Assembly (NCBI RefSeq): GCF_902167145.1
Contig: NC_050104.1
Span: 112,045,849-112,109,848, forward strand
Length of the DNA stretch: 64,000 nucleotides
Origin: Zea mays
Taxonomy: Eukaryota > Streptophyta > Magnoliopsida > Poales > Poaceae
Direction: 5' to 3'
The translations under genes and the position numbers were made by a program. The notes under the pieces are model-generated. The model ran no database searches. It had not been told where the DNA came from and worked only from the letters and a program-made list of their open reading frames with translations. Positions 1 through 11,394 of this stretch are shown in pieces. Every line of letters begins with the position of its first letter. Within the stretch, counting starts at the first letter, position 1.

Positions 1-540
1 GAAGCCTAAATAAGCTATAGAAGCAACTTGTCCAGTCGCTCAGTCCAAAGGACCGACCGTGAGAATCAAAGCACTGCCCCTGAATCAAAGTAAACAGGAA
101 AAGAGGACAGAAGGAGTTATTACCATACAGAGGCAAAGATTCTTGGAACTAGAGACCACAAACATCAGGGTCATTGACCCCACCACTCACCCATGCCCCC
201 CCCCCCCCGCATATGTGCCCCACCTCCATGCGCACTACCATCGCCCCCCACACCCCCTTTGCAGCGCACTACCGCCGCCCACCCCCCCCCCCTTTTTGCA
301 GCGCACCCACCACCATTACCGCCAGCAACACCCCCCCTCCATCGCACTTGTTGCCTTGTGGCACCTACTCCATCACCATCACTCCACACCCCCCGAGCAC
401 CACCATTAGTGTTGCTCGCCTATAAACCCCCCCAGCTCCCTCAACTCCCATCTCACTCAAAGCAAAGCACACTCCAGATAAAACCCCCTCTGCCAAATCG
501 CAAGCAACCCCATTTCCCACTCCCTTGCCCCTAAGATCAC
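1..540. other. C-rich low-complexity stretch, no gene seen
   Basis: No coding region is supported here. Positions about 175-400 are strongly C-rich with CCACC and CACC runs, so open frames there are proline/histidine-rich and not credible proteins. The following bases up to about 540 are also pyrimidine-biased. It may be the internal or untranslated part of a retroelement that starts outside the window, but no terminus is visible. Confidence 0.4.
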
Positions 541-1289
541 AGTGCTTGGTGATTCTTGGGTTGAAGACTGTCGTACATGGTTCAACATCTTCGGTTTCCT
601 CCTCTATATGACGGTAATACTCTTTGATAGAATCCTCCAGTGGGAAGAGCAAAGAGAAAGAAAGGGTCAGTGAAAAGAAGATAGTGAAGAGAAGATAAGA
701 AGAAGGTTCTCCTAGAATCAACCATGTGTCAGTCATTTCTTCGCAGCCTGCTCAAGCAGCAACAACAGAAGAAGGTCCTGTAACACCCTTGTTATGAGGT
801 ACTTCAAGGAGTTCAAATCCCTAAGATTCAAGAGATCTACCCTCATTCTTTTTAAGTGGGGTAGTGTTCCAGTAAGGTTCCTGCTATGGAGAAAAAGAAG
901 AAGGCCTGTAGCAAGCTTGTGGAGGACCCGATCATCCAAGCATGTAAGTTTCTGGATGAGAAGTGGTCACCCAAGTTTTGTTGATGAAGCACCAGAAGAC
1001 TAATCAAGGAAGGAATCCATGTGGGAGTTTGCAAGAGAAAGGTTTGCGTGTTGGCATCGATGCTTCCTCAATAAGCTAAGCGAAACCTAGAAGCCTGAAG
1101 ATGATCTTTGAGTAGCCAGAATCAGTGTTTGCAATCAGCAACCGGATGCTCCTGAAAGGCCAGATTTTGTTGAAGTTCCATCTCCTCGAAGAGTCTGCAA
1201 AGTGAAGATATGTAGCTGAAGTAAAGCTATACCCATAACCCTTCTAAGCCGAATCTCGAGGACGTGATTCCTTTTAAGTGGGGTAGATT
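541..1289 (+). mobile_element. 3' internal remnant and polypurine tract of a Del/Tekay-like Ty3 element
   Basis: The stretch ends at 1253-1289 with a conserved layout: an AATCTCGAGGACG block, then TTTTAAGTGGGGTAG, then a long LTR. The same arrangement, AATCTCGGGGACGAG followed by TTAAGGGGGATAGG, is seen in reverse orientation at 51764-51810 next to another LTR, so this reads as a polypurine tract adjoining a 3' LTR. A second TTTTAAGTGGGGTAG copy lies near 849-865. No gag or pol frame survives. The lineage is inferred from LTR size and layout. Confidence 0.5.
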
Positions 1290-1844
1290 TCTAGCATCCC
1301 AAAAATTCAAATTCTAAAATATTATCAAACTCTCTCTAAATTCAAAATGATATTCAAATTTCATTTCAAAATGTTTGTTTGCGAGTTGATATCAGCAAAT
1401 AAAATGTAGTGGTCTATATTCTCTCCAAAGTGCTCCTCAAATATTTCTCCAGTAATCCCCTTCAAGTTCTTTCCAGAAATATTGCCCAAATATTCCACCA
1501 ATATATCTCCAAGTATTTTCCTCTTGAGAAATACCTTCAAAATCATTTTTCAAGTCCCTACAAATATTTTCTTCATAACTTTCCTCATGCCCATACGTAT
1601 ACGTATGCCTCCGGTGTCATACGGTGAGCTCTACAAGCTAATTACACTCATAAGACAAATCCATGTTAATCTCCCACTAATCCTCTCATCCCTCCCCATA
1701 ATCCCCCCACCATGGCTATAAATAGAGGGGCAAGGGCCTCCTCTCATCCCACCCCAAGCCATTTCATGGCAACTCCCTCCCCCCCGCACCCACACGCCCA
1801 CTCCCACTCCACCTCCCACACAAGCACACACTAGCACAAGGATC

Positions 1845-2170
1845 GTTCGGTCGTTCTTCGATCGTTTGTCCCCCTATTCTTAGTTTGTTCGTTCGTTCCT
1901 CCGATCGTTCGATCGTTCATCCGATCGTTCATGGTTCGTTCGTCCGATCGTTCGTCCGTTCGTTCGTCCAAATAATCTTTTTCCTAACGTTATGATGCCG
2001 AAATTTCGATCATTCGTTCGTTCGATCATTTGATCGTTCATCGTTCGTTCATAGTTCCTATTCATCGTTCGTTCATCGTCACTATTCACCGTTTATCGTT
2101 CGTTCATACGAACTATTCACCATCACTATTCACTATTACTATTTATCATTACTATTCATCATTACTATTC
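1845..2170. repeat. Degenerate GTTC/GATC tetramer tract
   Basis: CGTTCGTTC, GATCGTTC and later TTCATC and ACTATTC units recur for over 300 bases inside the LTR. Many units contain the self-complementary GATC. The pattern grades from GTTC/GATC at the left to CATCACTATTCA at the right, which suggests slippage growth with decay. Confidence 0.75.
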
Positions 2171-2292
2171 ATCGATCATCCGATCACCCCAAATGTCAAC
2201 TACTCATCCATCATGTTGTCCAGTCCACCTAAGACCAGCCAGACCCATATTCCAGTCATACAAACTCCGGTGACTGTGATTTTCATTCCAGT

Positions 2293-2360
2293 AGGGAACT
2301 TCCCATCTGGTCACCCATCCTAGATTTCTCCAAGTTGAGCACGCTTAACTTTGGGATTCT
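2293..2360 (-). repeat. 5S rRNA-like segment embedded antisense in the LTR
   Basis: Read on the minus strand, the segment contains GTTAAGCGTGCT, matching the box A region of plant 5S rRNA, and GGATGGGTGACC followed by GGGAAGT, matching the box C and 3' region, in the right order and at nearly the right spacing. The first ~50 bases of 5S rRNA are not recognisable. It is therefore a 5S-derived segment and not an rRNA gene. Insertion of 5S-like sequence into LTRs is known from Cassandra TRIMs; here it sits in a long Ty3-type LTR. Confidence 0.75.
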
Positions 2361-4703
2361 TTCAAGCCAGACTTCCAAAAAGAAAGGCAAACCATGTTTG
2401 TATGGATACATCTTCAATCCTATAAAACCTGGCCCAAGATACCACAGCCCACTCGGGCCAGAATACCACAGGATTCCAGCTATTTGGGTCACGCCTCACT
2501 TCTGTCTGATGTGACACAGTAGGTAGGAACAGTTTCTACCAACATAAAACCTCTGCCCAAGAAAAGCCCAAAAATAATTCCTCGCACCCCGCTCAAAAAT
2601 ACATTTGTATTTTTTATTTTCCAAATATCTCTAAATATTCAAATTCTAGAATATTCCAAGAATATTCCTTTCCTTTTCTTTTTCTCCCTATGATTATAAA
2701 ATCCAAAACTCCTCCATCCAAACTCAGATTTCAGTCATTCTTGTTTCTAAAATTCTTGTCAAACTATTCCCTATTCAACCATGTCATCCCTTAAGCATGG
2801 TTCATATTCTAGAAAACTCCCAAAATACTCTTGTCCCATATTCTGCCTATAACTCTCCTGTTCATATTAAGTCAGATGATTCATTCGTCACTATTCTCAC
2901 CAACAGTGAACTTCACTGTGCTACACCACATACACCCAGCTATAAATACACCCAGCTACCCTCTCCCACTCCACACACTCAACACCCTCAGCCAAGGCAA
3001 ACACCCCACCCACTCAGTTACTCCGCTCTGCCGGCTACACGCATAGTGTCGCTTCGTCTCCAGTCCACCCTCCTGGTAAGCACCTTCGCTCCACCACCAG
3101 CAGTATCTCAACACCACATGACACAGATTCTACTCAAGACTCTACCCATCCATATATCGCTATTCTGACCACTATACTAAATATTTGTTGGTATACTTGT
3201 TGGTTTGTATATTTGCTTGTTCATGTTGCATAGTTATCGGAGTGTTCGTGCCGTCTCGTGGAGGCCAGATCTGCAAGTCTACGCCAGGCAGTGGAGCTCG
3301 AAGCTAGTTCCGCGAACTCCTCTTCCCCCTTCGCCAGATAAGCACGGCAAGCTCACTGGATCCCTTTGATGCATAAATTACCTATGATTTTTCAACCACA
3401 ACCCTCAGCCTGTTATTTTATGCATAATATGATTTTGAGACAAGATATTATGGCCACCTAGCCGCTTGCCGCAATCAATCCTTGATATATTTGTTACAAA
3501 TGATTTGAGAAAAGGTGTGAGTTTTCAAAAGAAAATGTTTTTCGAAATGTGTATGATGAAGGGTTTTCACCCTTATCACCTTTGAGTAGGGATGATCAGG
3601 GACTCCCTGGTTTAGGGGAGGGCCTAAGGTGGTGGCTTAGCTCGTTTAGGCGTGAGCAGAAGGATTGTTCCCTCATATAAGGACCGGTTTGTCATCCTTC
3701 ACTACCTGTACTCATGATAAGTACAACCACTCGAGACTGTGTGGGCAGTCACTCAATCTGAACTCGTACGGTCCAACCCCAGGGTTATGAAGGCTAGGGA
3801 GCACCAGGAGGATAAGGAGGGGGAATGTTTTGTCCGGTTTGGATATGGCGGTGGCCTGACTCCTTCCAGTATAACCATTATGGTTAGGACGTGCGAGGAA
3901 AGAAAGAGATTCGGCATTTGGGTCTCATGACGGTGAGATCGCAGAAACCGGACTAGTGGGTAAAGTGTACCCCTCTGCGCAGAGTTTGAAAACCTATTCG
4001 AATAGTCCGTGTCCACAGGAATGGACGAGTCTGGTATGGTATGACAATTAATGTTTTGTTTTCAAAAAAAATGTGCGTTTGAGAAAAATGGTTTTTAAAA
4101 GGTCCGGTGGTTGAGCCGTGAGCTATGGTGGACGAGAAGTCCAGTAGCTGTTTTTGAAAATGAAAATCAGTGGGAAACTGCTAAGATACCCGGATGGTTT
4201 AGTCTAGGGGATTTCGTTCTATACTGAAAAACTTCCTGCTCCTTTTGGAGAGGATGCGCTTTGCAAAATACAAAATGTTTTTCAAAAACAACCCTGCATA
4301 AAATATTGCTGTTTCTGCAAATATCCTGAGCTCCACATATTCCATGCATTATATCTGATTTCCCCATTCCACGGGTGAAGGTGGGCTGCTGAGTACGTTT
4401 GTACTCACCCTTGCTTATTTGTTGTTTTTCAGAAAAAGGAGATCGGGTAAGAGTTACGACTGTTCCCAACCTTGCCTGTGGCTGTTAGACCGCTAAATTG
4501 CTTCGCTGCGTATATCGGGCTGCTTCATCCCCACTCTGATGATATGTCCCAAGTTGTGGACCAACTCTTAAAGTTGTTCGCCACCTTTATAGATTTGTAT
4601 CGTTTAAGCAGATCTGTAATCATCTGATGTATAAATGTGTTTACTAGCCTCCTGGGACTAGTAATTGTATCACATTTGAGTCCCAAAGGATTGGGGCGCT
4701 TCA

Positions 4704-5449
4704 TCCCCCCTCCCCCTGCGCCCAACGGAGCACTCATGTATGCCATTCTCCTCAGCACCAGTCGAGTATCGCCAGTGCCATCACGCCGCCACGCCAGGGA
4801 GCAGGTCGGCCCACCATGGCCGGGGTGGGGGCATGGACCACGGAACCGGGGCAGTCCAATCCCATCTTCACCTGGACGGCTAGATTACCTCCCTTCGTTT
4901 ATGTGTAGTTCCACACAACTGGCCCCCCGCTCCAGGATCATGTGCTCTGGTAATGACGCCTTTGTCAAGTTGGCTAGGCTTTATTGGATTCAGTTTTCCA
5001 TGGTTTGATTCTAATATAGCATTCGAGATTTCTCTGTACAACTAACGTTTCTTTCATGAGGTATATTGTATGGAGCTCCACATACTTCTTTATACTGGAA
5101 GTATACATCTTTCTTATTGTCCTGTGCAATGTGCTGACCATGCATAATATATTTTTTGTACATAATTTGGCTAGGCATATAGCTGCACAATTTAAGTCGA
5201 CGGTCATCACCTAAGTCCAAGCTTCAGTTTGTTTGATTCTAAAAGAGTACTGGTTGATACTAAGTCACGGGTAAAAGAGTAATGTGCATATTGTTTGTTG
5301 TGTCCAAAGAGAAGAGATCAGAATAGATTTGCTTTAGTGTATTTCGTGTGCTTCCTTTGTCTTTGTCCAGGTTATGGTTTCCTTGTTTCTGTTTATATGC
5401 ACATAATATGTCTATGTTAGCTTCCAATTTCTATTTCTATATAACAATT
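4704..5449. other. Intergenic stretch, nothing recognised
   Basis: This lies between the LTR end and the Helitron. A GC-rich part (4720-4940) gives way to AT-rich sequence. I see no splice-consistent coding frame and no repeat termini. Confidence 0.5.
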
Positions 5450-8239
5450 CTTCTTCTATATATTAAAGCAGGACGCATAGCTGCAACCTCGCTCGCCCAT
5501 GTCACCATAATTTTTTCCAACCCCATGTTTAAGATCCGACAGCACTGGACCGTTCCATTCTCCCTCCACCTCCCGTCCAATCGCTCCCCCGGACAATCTG
5601 TAAGCTACGCGACTCCTCTGGTCCCCACGAGCGCAGGCCACAAACTCACCTTCTCCCACGAACAGTGAAGCCGCGACGGCGCGATGACTCCACAGCCCCA
5701 GTCCTCCTCCACTCACCCCGCCACAGACCCATCGGCGGTCGGCCACCGCCTTTCTCCTACGTGTGCGGCTACGGTCTGCCCCAGTAGCTAGAGCAACATA
5801 GTCGCACATCCAGCCCCAGCAACCCCGCCCGTGGGCTTCCCCATGCGTTGTGGGGCACTACAGTAGTGGGCCCTCAGCAGATCTTGCGCGACTGTCCTCA
5901 CCAGTCACCAGCGGCCGCCTCGCCTAGTCGACCTTCTCAGACAGCACCCAAGCAACCGGCCGAAGTGAGCAGTGACTCAGTTAGGTGAGCCTAACAGCTT
6001 AAGCACCCAAAAGCAAGTAAGAACAAGCAATATCTTCAATATTGATTATTTTTTTTCAATATTTCAAATGTTTATCGATATTATTGAGTTGTAAATTTAT
6101 GAATTCATAAATGAGATTTTCTGTCTGCTAAATGGTTGCTTGGTAAAGATTTCTGATCAAAAGCAAACAAACTTAATCTTCAATAGCAATTTCGTTCCAC
6201 ACATGGCCCTGAACCATGTCTCGGTTTTGCTTTCAACCGGAGGATTTGGAAATCTGGAACCAAGGAATCAGATACAAAGAAATAGAAGAACATATAGAAT
6301 AGAGTAGTTTAGGGCAGATTTAGAGTTTGTTATTTTAGCCCAATGGTGGATGTTGTCTCTTCTAAGCATTGGCACTACTACTTTCTATATATTAAGAGTG
6401 GGAGCCAATCTGGAATGCTAGACCATCCACATCATTTTTACGCCGTTCGATCGTCCATTAACTGTCTGAATGTATCAGTCACATATGAGTTTAATTGTAT
6501 GATCACCTTTTAATATCGCAGGATTGTGTATATTGGATTTGACTGTCTGATTGTGTCAATCAAATTTGAGTTCATTTTGTTTGCGAGCTAGAATGAAAAA
6601 CAAAAATTTTAGTTGCTCAAACGGGACTTACACGGGTTGCCTGCATATATATCGCCGGGATCCTCATGTCGTTGTTTCATATTTCATCCGCACGAATGGT
6701 TCTCGACGGCCAGGAGACAACCTCTGAATTTTAGGCCACAACCAACTGCGGTCGAAGGAGCAAGTATTTTTACATACTTCTGCCTGACTCCAACCTTACT
6801 GGATGTCGTAGTGCGCCGGCTTAGTTGGCGCTCACTATTGATATGAAAACAACCACCGTGACATGTTTTGGGACACCATCCCTATTGCAAATAATAAAAC
6901 ATACTTATCTTCAAACATTTAGTAACTATGTTAAATAGAAAACGGTCACCATGCATTCACTTATCACCACAAGGTGCTGCTTCTTAGGCAAAGATACATA
7001 TTTTAATGTACGTCCAGTTTCAGGTAACAAAGAAAATTAATTTCTCTTGCATGATGGGACAACAATATAGATGCATCCCTTTTGAATACATATTTATGTT
7101 CTATCTATCTTCTTAATTGTAGGTGTACTTGGTAATTAATTGCATTGTATAATAAATTGTAACTTATTCATATCTCTAACTTCGAATTGCAAACTTTTGA
7201 ACGAATAATACTCAATTTTGTGTTTTATCATGAAACCAGCGAGGAACTAAGAATAAAAGCAAAAAAGGATTGTCGTTATTTGTATAGAATTGCATTGTTT
7301 TGTCAGTATTGATATAATATCTATAATGTGCTTTCCCTAATAGTACCATATTTACATTGAAATTATAATATTTATTCGAATGTCTTTTGATCAACATATA
7401 TCTTATTCCTAGATTCTTAGGCTCTTTTGCCCATTCTATTGTGTGCTTTCCCTGTTCATATCATGTTTACATTGAAATGATAATATTTATTTTGATGTCA
7501 TTTACACAACAAAATATTTCATTCCTAGCTTTCTAACATTTCTTGGTGCAGCCTTGGAACTAGACATAGGAGAAAATCAAAATTATGTTTCTTTCTTTTT
7601 TGCATATGGTCCAATAATGACAAACAATTCATATTATAAAGCCACCATAATTTTTTTCCATACTTATCAGTTAACTGTTTTTCCTCCTTGATTTACTAAA
7701 TTTGCTTCATCTCAACCTTTTGTATATGCTTCCAGTTATATTCGTCATATGTTACATAGAAAGGTAATATGTTTTCTTCTGTTCATAAATTTTGAAGTTG
7801 TGCAATGCTTCAATAGTTCAAATAATAATCATTTCAGTTAAATTTCTTACAAGTATTGTAGATGAACGGAAAGGATAACCCGTATACCCTTCTTTAAAAT
7901 CATTCATTCGTACGTTATAGATACATAACATATTGTTTTAACAAGTAACACCACATGTCCGTCATATGGGTACCTCTATATTTGTTACATCTTTATGTGT
8001 ACCAATATGATTATAGACCATATATATCCTACAAAATGACGTGCCTCAAGCTGATGCAACACCTAGCAAAATTGACTTTAAAGTTCCTCTATGTCTTTAT
8101 GCAGAAGGAACGTTTTATATCATTTTACATGTAAGTATCTACTGAATCAACTTCTATCACTATTATGATTATTAATAAATACAGTTAAATTTAACTTAAT
8201 TACAATTAAAAACGCGCGCTGGCGCGTGCCAGTTACTAG
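5450..8239 (+). mobile_element. Non-autonomous Helitron, probably nested
   Basis: The right end has the Helitron signature: a hairpin at 8212-8227 (ACGCGC stem, GCTG loop, GCGCGT stem), eight bases, then CTAG at 8236-8239 followed by host T. The left end TCTTCTATATATTAAAGCAG near 5453 resembles maize Helitron 5' ends (TCT..TATTAAAG). A second, similar 5'-like end, TCTATATATTAAGAGTGGGAG, starts at 6384, so two Helitrons may be nested or one may have an internal 5' relic. No Rep/helicase frame is present. The element ends 397 bp before the CDKB1 start codon. Confidence 0.7.
7326..7540. repeat. Diverged tandem duplication inside the Helitron
   Basis: Two units of about 100 bases (from 7326 and from 7441) share GTGCTTTCCCT, TTTACATTGAAAT and ATAATATTTATT, and end with ATTCCTAG. 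They differ at many sites, so the duplication is old relative to neighbouring repeats. Confidence 0.65.
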
Positions 8240-8480
8240 TACCAAATGCAAGTGTGAAAGACAACTTATATTTTAATTTACTATGGCAGCGGCGGCATTT
8301 ACGAGCCGAGCTTAAAGAAAGCTGAGCCGAGGCGAAGGTTCTAGATGCAACACCGCAGGATGAAAAAATAAGCCACGCGTCACCAATCGGGAGCGGTGTC
8401 GCAGCGCTGGCCTTGTGCGCCGGCATCGCCGCAGCCCATTTTTTGAATATGTAAACGGGCACAAGCGAAATTTGAAATCG

Positions 8481-8489
8481 CAACGGTCA
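8481..8489 (+). promoter_or_regulatory. Candidate MSA element (G2/M activator) in the CDKB1 promoter
   Basis: CAACGGTCA matches the YAACGGYYA core of the mitosis-specific activator bound by three-repeat MYB (MYB3R) proteins in plants. It lies 147 bp upstream of the CDKB1 ATG, where such elements act in other G2/M genes. Function is inferred from sequence and position. Confidence 0.6.
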
Positions 8490-8635
8490 CCTCTCTTCCC
8501 CCACTCTCCCACCACCCTATACAAAATACATCCCCGCATTCCAGTTTCCAAATCCATCCACAGCTGCCAGCCCGCCACATCTGCCACGCCCAAATCTGCG
8601 TCGTGCGCGAGTGAGAAGACCGGATCTGCGGCGGG

Positions 8636-10124
8636 ATGGCGACGATCCAGAACAAGCCGACTCCGACGGCGCCGTCCACGACGACGGGCGGCGGACTGCG
8701 CGCCATGGATCTGTACGAGAAGCTGGAGAAGGTGGGGGAGGGCACGTACGGGAAGGTGTACAAGGCCCGGGAGAAGGCGACGGGCCGGATCGTGGCGCTC
8801 AAGAAGACGCGGCTCCCCGAGGACGACGAGGGCGTGCCGCCCACCGCGCTGCGGGAGGTCTCGCTGCTGCGGATGCTGTCGCAGGACCCGCACGTGGTCC
8901 GCCTGCTCGACCTCAAGCAGGGCGTCAACAAGGAGGGGCAGACCATCCTGTACCTCGTCTTCGAGTACATGGACACCGACCTGAAGAAGTTCATCCGGGG
9001 CTATCGCGCCAACCACGAGAAGATCCCCGCACAAACCGTCAAGGTGAATTTCCCCTTTCCTGTATCCTCTATTCCTCTCCAATGGCACAACCAAACCCTG
9101 TGCACGACGAGGTGTTTGTGTGGATGTGTTACCCGCGTCTGCCTGACTCAATTGATGGCCTTGGTGCGTCTGCAGATCCTGATGTACCAGCTGTGCAAGG
9201 GCGTGGGTTTTGTTCACGGCCGCGGGGTGCTCCACCGTGATCTGAAACCGCACAACCTGCTCATGGACCGCAAGACCATGGCGCTCAAGATCGCTGACCT
9301 CGGACTCAGCCGTGCCATCACCGTCCCTGTAAAGAAGTACACGCACGAGGTCTGCTTCCCACTGCCACTGGTCTTCATCATCAGCCGTGCATCTTGCGTC
9401 TGATTAATAGTGGAGTCTGAATTGTTTGTGCAGATTCTGACGCTGTGGTACAGGGCGCCCGAGGTTCTTCTTGGCGCCACACACTACTCCACGCCGGTTG
9501 ACATTTGGTCCGTGGGGTGCATATTTGGTACCATTTCGATGAACACATATTCTTGTCAAAGCAAAATGCTTCAGAATTCAAACCGACATATACGATTTCT
9601 AATTTGGTTGTAAATGGCAGCTGAGTTGGTTACTAATCAGCCACTTTTCCCTGGCGACTCCGAGTTGCAGCAGCTCCTCCACATCTTCAAGTAATGCCTC
9701 CAGTGCTTTAGTTCGTTGTTTGCATTCTGAATTCTTTGGTGGGTGTCTAATGCTCCATTTTGTTCTTTGGGTGAAAGGTTGCTGGGCACCCCAAATGAGG
9801 AGATGTGGCCAGGAGTAGGCAAGCTGCCGAACTGGCACGTGTACCCCCAGTGGAAGCCCACTAAGCTGTCCACTCTTGTCCCTGGTCTTGACTCCGATGG
9901 CTATGATTTACTTGAGGTCAGTGAAAAGTTACACCTTGTGCAAGTTTACCAAACATTGCAGAATATGAGGGAAGGAGAGGTTAGAGATTGTGAGGATTGC
10001 GTTCTGACTTAATTTGCTGCGGTTGGTGCAGAAAATGCTTGCATATGAGCCAGGGAAGCGGGTCTCGGCGAAGAAGGCCCTGGAGCACCCGTACTTCAAT
10101 GATGTTAACAAGGAGGTGTACTGA
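8636..10124 (+). CDS. CDKB1: B1-type cyclin-dependent kinase, six exons, 325 aa
   Basis: This is the plant-specific mitotic CDK that partners with A2- or B-type cyclins in the nucleus to drive G2/M entry and symmetric divisions. Exons are 8636-9043, 9176-9349, 9434-9527, 9621-9690, 9778-9916 and 10032-10124; all introns are GT-AG and short. The frame closes to a TGA. Visible kinase features: glycine loop GEGTYG (34-39), catalytic lysine in VALKK (K56), the cyclin-binding helix PPTALRE (about 68-74), which marks the B1 class (B2 has PPTTLRE), HRDLKPHN with catalytic D158, DLG at 177-179, T-loop ending in APE (202-204). The 20-residue N-terminal extension is Thr/Pro-rich. The first ATG is used, and it follows a GC-rich leader. 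Small differences from my memory of the rice protein (for example FVHGRG before HRD) look tolerable. An MSA motif upstream fits G2/M expression. All key residues are present, so I expect a functional kinase. Confidence 0.96.
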
Positions 10125-10461
10125 AGCGACCCGAGTAGTAGGGTTCATCGAGAGAGGATCATTGTCACCTTATTCTTCGCTTAGTGTGTTAATATGGCTA
10201 CCCTGAAGCAGTACTTGAAGTATCTCTGTGTTCAAGCTGCTACTTTTCTATTTGTTGTGCCATTCACTTTGGTTGTGATGGATAAGGCAGGGAGAGTTTT
10301 CAGCATGAGTGAGCTTATGTTGACACTGTTTCTTGCAAATTGTAGCCGGAAAGCTTGCGATCATCTTCCATTTGATTTATAAAGCTTCACTATATGGCTC
10401 TGAAGCACAAAATTCCTATCTCATCTATTACTCAACCTTCACGATGACTTTCCTGACTAAT

Positions 10462-10676
10462 AGTGTTTGGTTCGAGGGTTTAGGGTAGTATATCATCCTC
10501 CCACTCTTCACTGTTTTGTTTGGTTTGTATAATGAAATGAGTTAATTCATCACCATCTCATTACTCATAGTTAGTTAGTACTAATATGAATAATGAGTTT
10601 ATCCTATCATATTTGAGGAATGGACACATGATGTATACCTCATTATGGATGGAGTGATTCATCAAACCAAACACCC
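10462..10676. mobile_element. MITE downstream of CDKB1
   Basis: The ends are inverted repeats, GTGTTTGGTT on the left and AACCAAACAC on the right, around an AT-rich 215-bp body. The target-site duplication is not clear, so superfamily is uncertain. It lies about 340 bp after the CDKB1 stop codon. Confidence 0.6.
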
Positions 10677-11053
10677 CTACTTGCTGAATCATTTTGAGGG
10701 AAGCTGGAGGACAGCAAGATGTTGGCTACTTAGGCTTTATTATACTTAAGTTAGATGGCCAGTGAACCTATTTGGCATGGCTTGGTAACTTGAACTTCAA
10801 GTACTTTTTCATTTGCAACTACACTATGCATTAGGATTTTAAGGACCGACCAAAAGGGCTTTAACTGCCTTTTCATATAAGATGCCATAAATGTTTTTTA
10901 ATACAGCGCACATAAACCAATGCCGACTTGGACCAATATTTGCTTTGAGAAGTTAGAACTACCTCTTCTTGGACCATGCATAATACTAAATCAAAGAGAA
11001 ACGAGTATTAGAATTTAGAAACATGGTTTTTGAGCAGCCATATAATACTGTAA

Positions 11054-11380
11054 GCGGTTGGGTTGATAGCCAAGTGGAAAGGTGGCGTTGTCCCTTTCAC
11101 CAAGTCAGGGGTTCGACCCTTGGTTCCGCACCCAAAAAATCCTCTCATTGTGCCCCGCCTGTTCTCAGAGATTGATATCATGCGTGCTACCCTTCGACTA
11201 GACCGTTGTAGAGTGGACAATTGACTCGTACTGTTAGTGATGGGGGCCAGGGTTCAGGGGTTTTCTCGATAGGGACCCGGTTTCAGTCCTTCTTATGACC
11301 TTTGGTTGTTGTGTGCGCCTTGAGTGTCGGCTCCATGAATACTGGGAGGACGATCTATCCTTGCTTGGTCGAGTTTTTTT
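11054..11380 (+). mobile_element. tRNA-derived SINE with poly(T) tail and target-site duplication
   Basis: The 5' part has a Pol III A box, TAGCCAAGTGG (11067-11077), and a B box, GGTTCGACC (11110-11118), at tRNA-like spacing. The element ends in a run of T, as known grass SINEs p-SINE1 and Au do. It is flanked by a 14-bp duplication, ATATAATACTGTAA (11040-11053) and ATATAATATTGTAA (11381-11394), with one mismatch. The 327-bp body is longer than Au. Confidence 0.85.
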
Positions 11381-11394
11381 ATATAATATTGTAA

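Larger units (their letters stand above)
1290..4703 (+). mobile_element. Long LTR (about 3.4 kb) of a Del/Tekay-like Ty3 retrotransposon
   Basis: The LTR is bounded on the left by the polypurine tract (start reads TCTAGCATCCC, a degraded TG start) and on the right by GGGGCGCTTCA at 4703. Length fits the long LTRs of grass Del/Tekay-type chromoviruses. It contains an AT-rich 5' part, a GTTC/GATC-rich tract (1845-2170), an antisense 5S-like segment (2293-2360), and short C-rich exon-like patches near 2930-3080. No PBS or internal domain follows, and no clear target-site duplication was found, so the upstream element is truncated. Confidence 0.55.

Noticed and set aside
174..534. Proline-rich proteins in the C-rich stretch
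   Set aside because: Several overlapping frames are open only because of the C-rich composition.
779..789. TGTAACACCC as the start of the long LTR
   Set aside because: The polypurine tract lies at 1253-1289 and the matching layout at 51764 puts the LTR start right after it; no target-site duplication supports 779.
2293..2360. A functional 5S rRNA gene
   Set aside because: The 5' part of 5S is missing and the middle spacing is altered.
8312..9346. 344-aa minus-strand open frame over CDKB1 exon 1
   Set aside because: It is a GC-rich antisense shadow of the kinase exons and has no recognisable domain.
11054..11130. A tRNA gene
   Set aside because: A and B boxes are present, but there is no cloverleaf, and the unit has a T-tail and target-site duplication, so it is a SINE.
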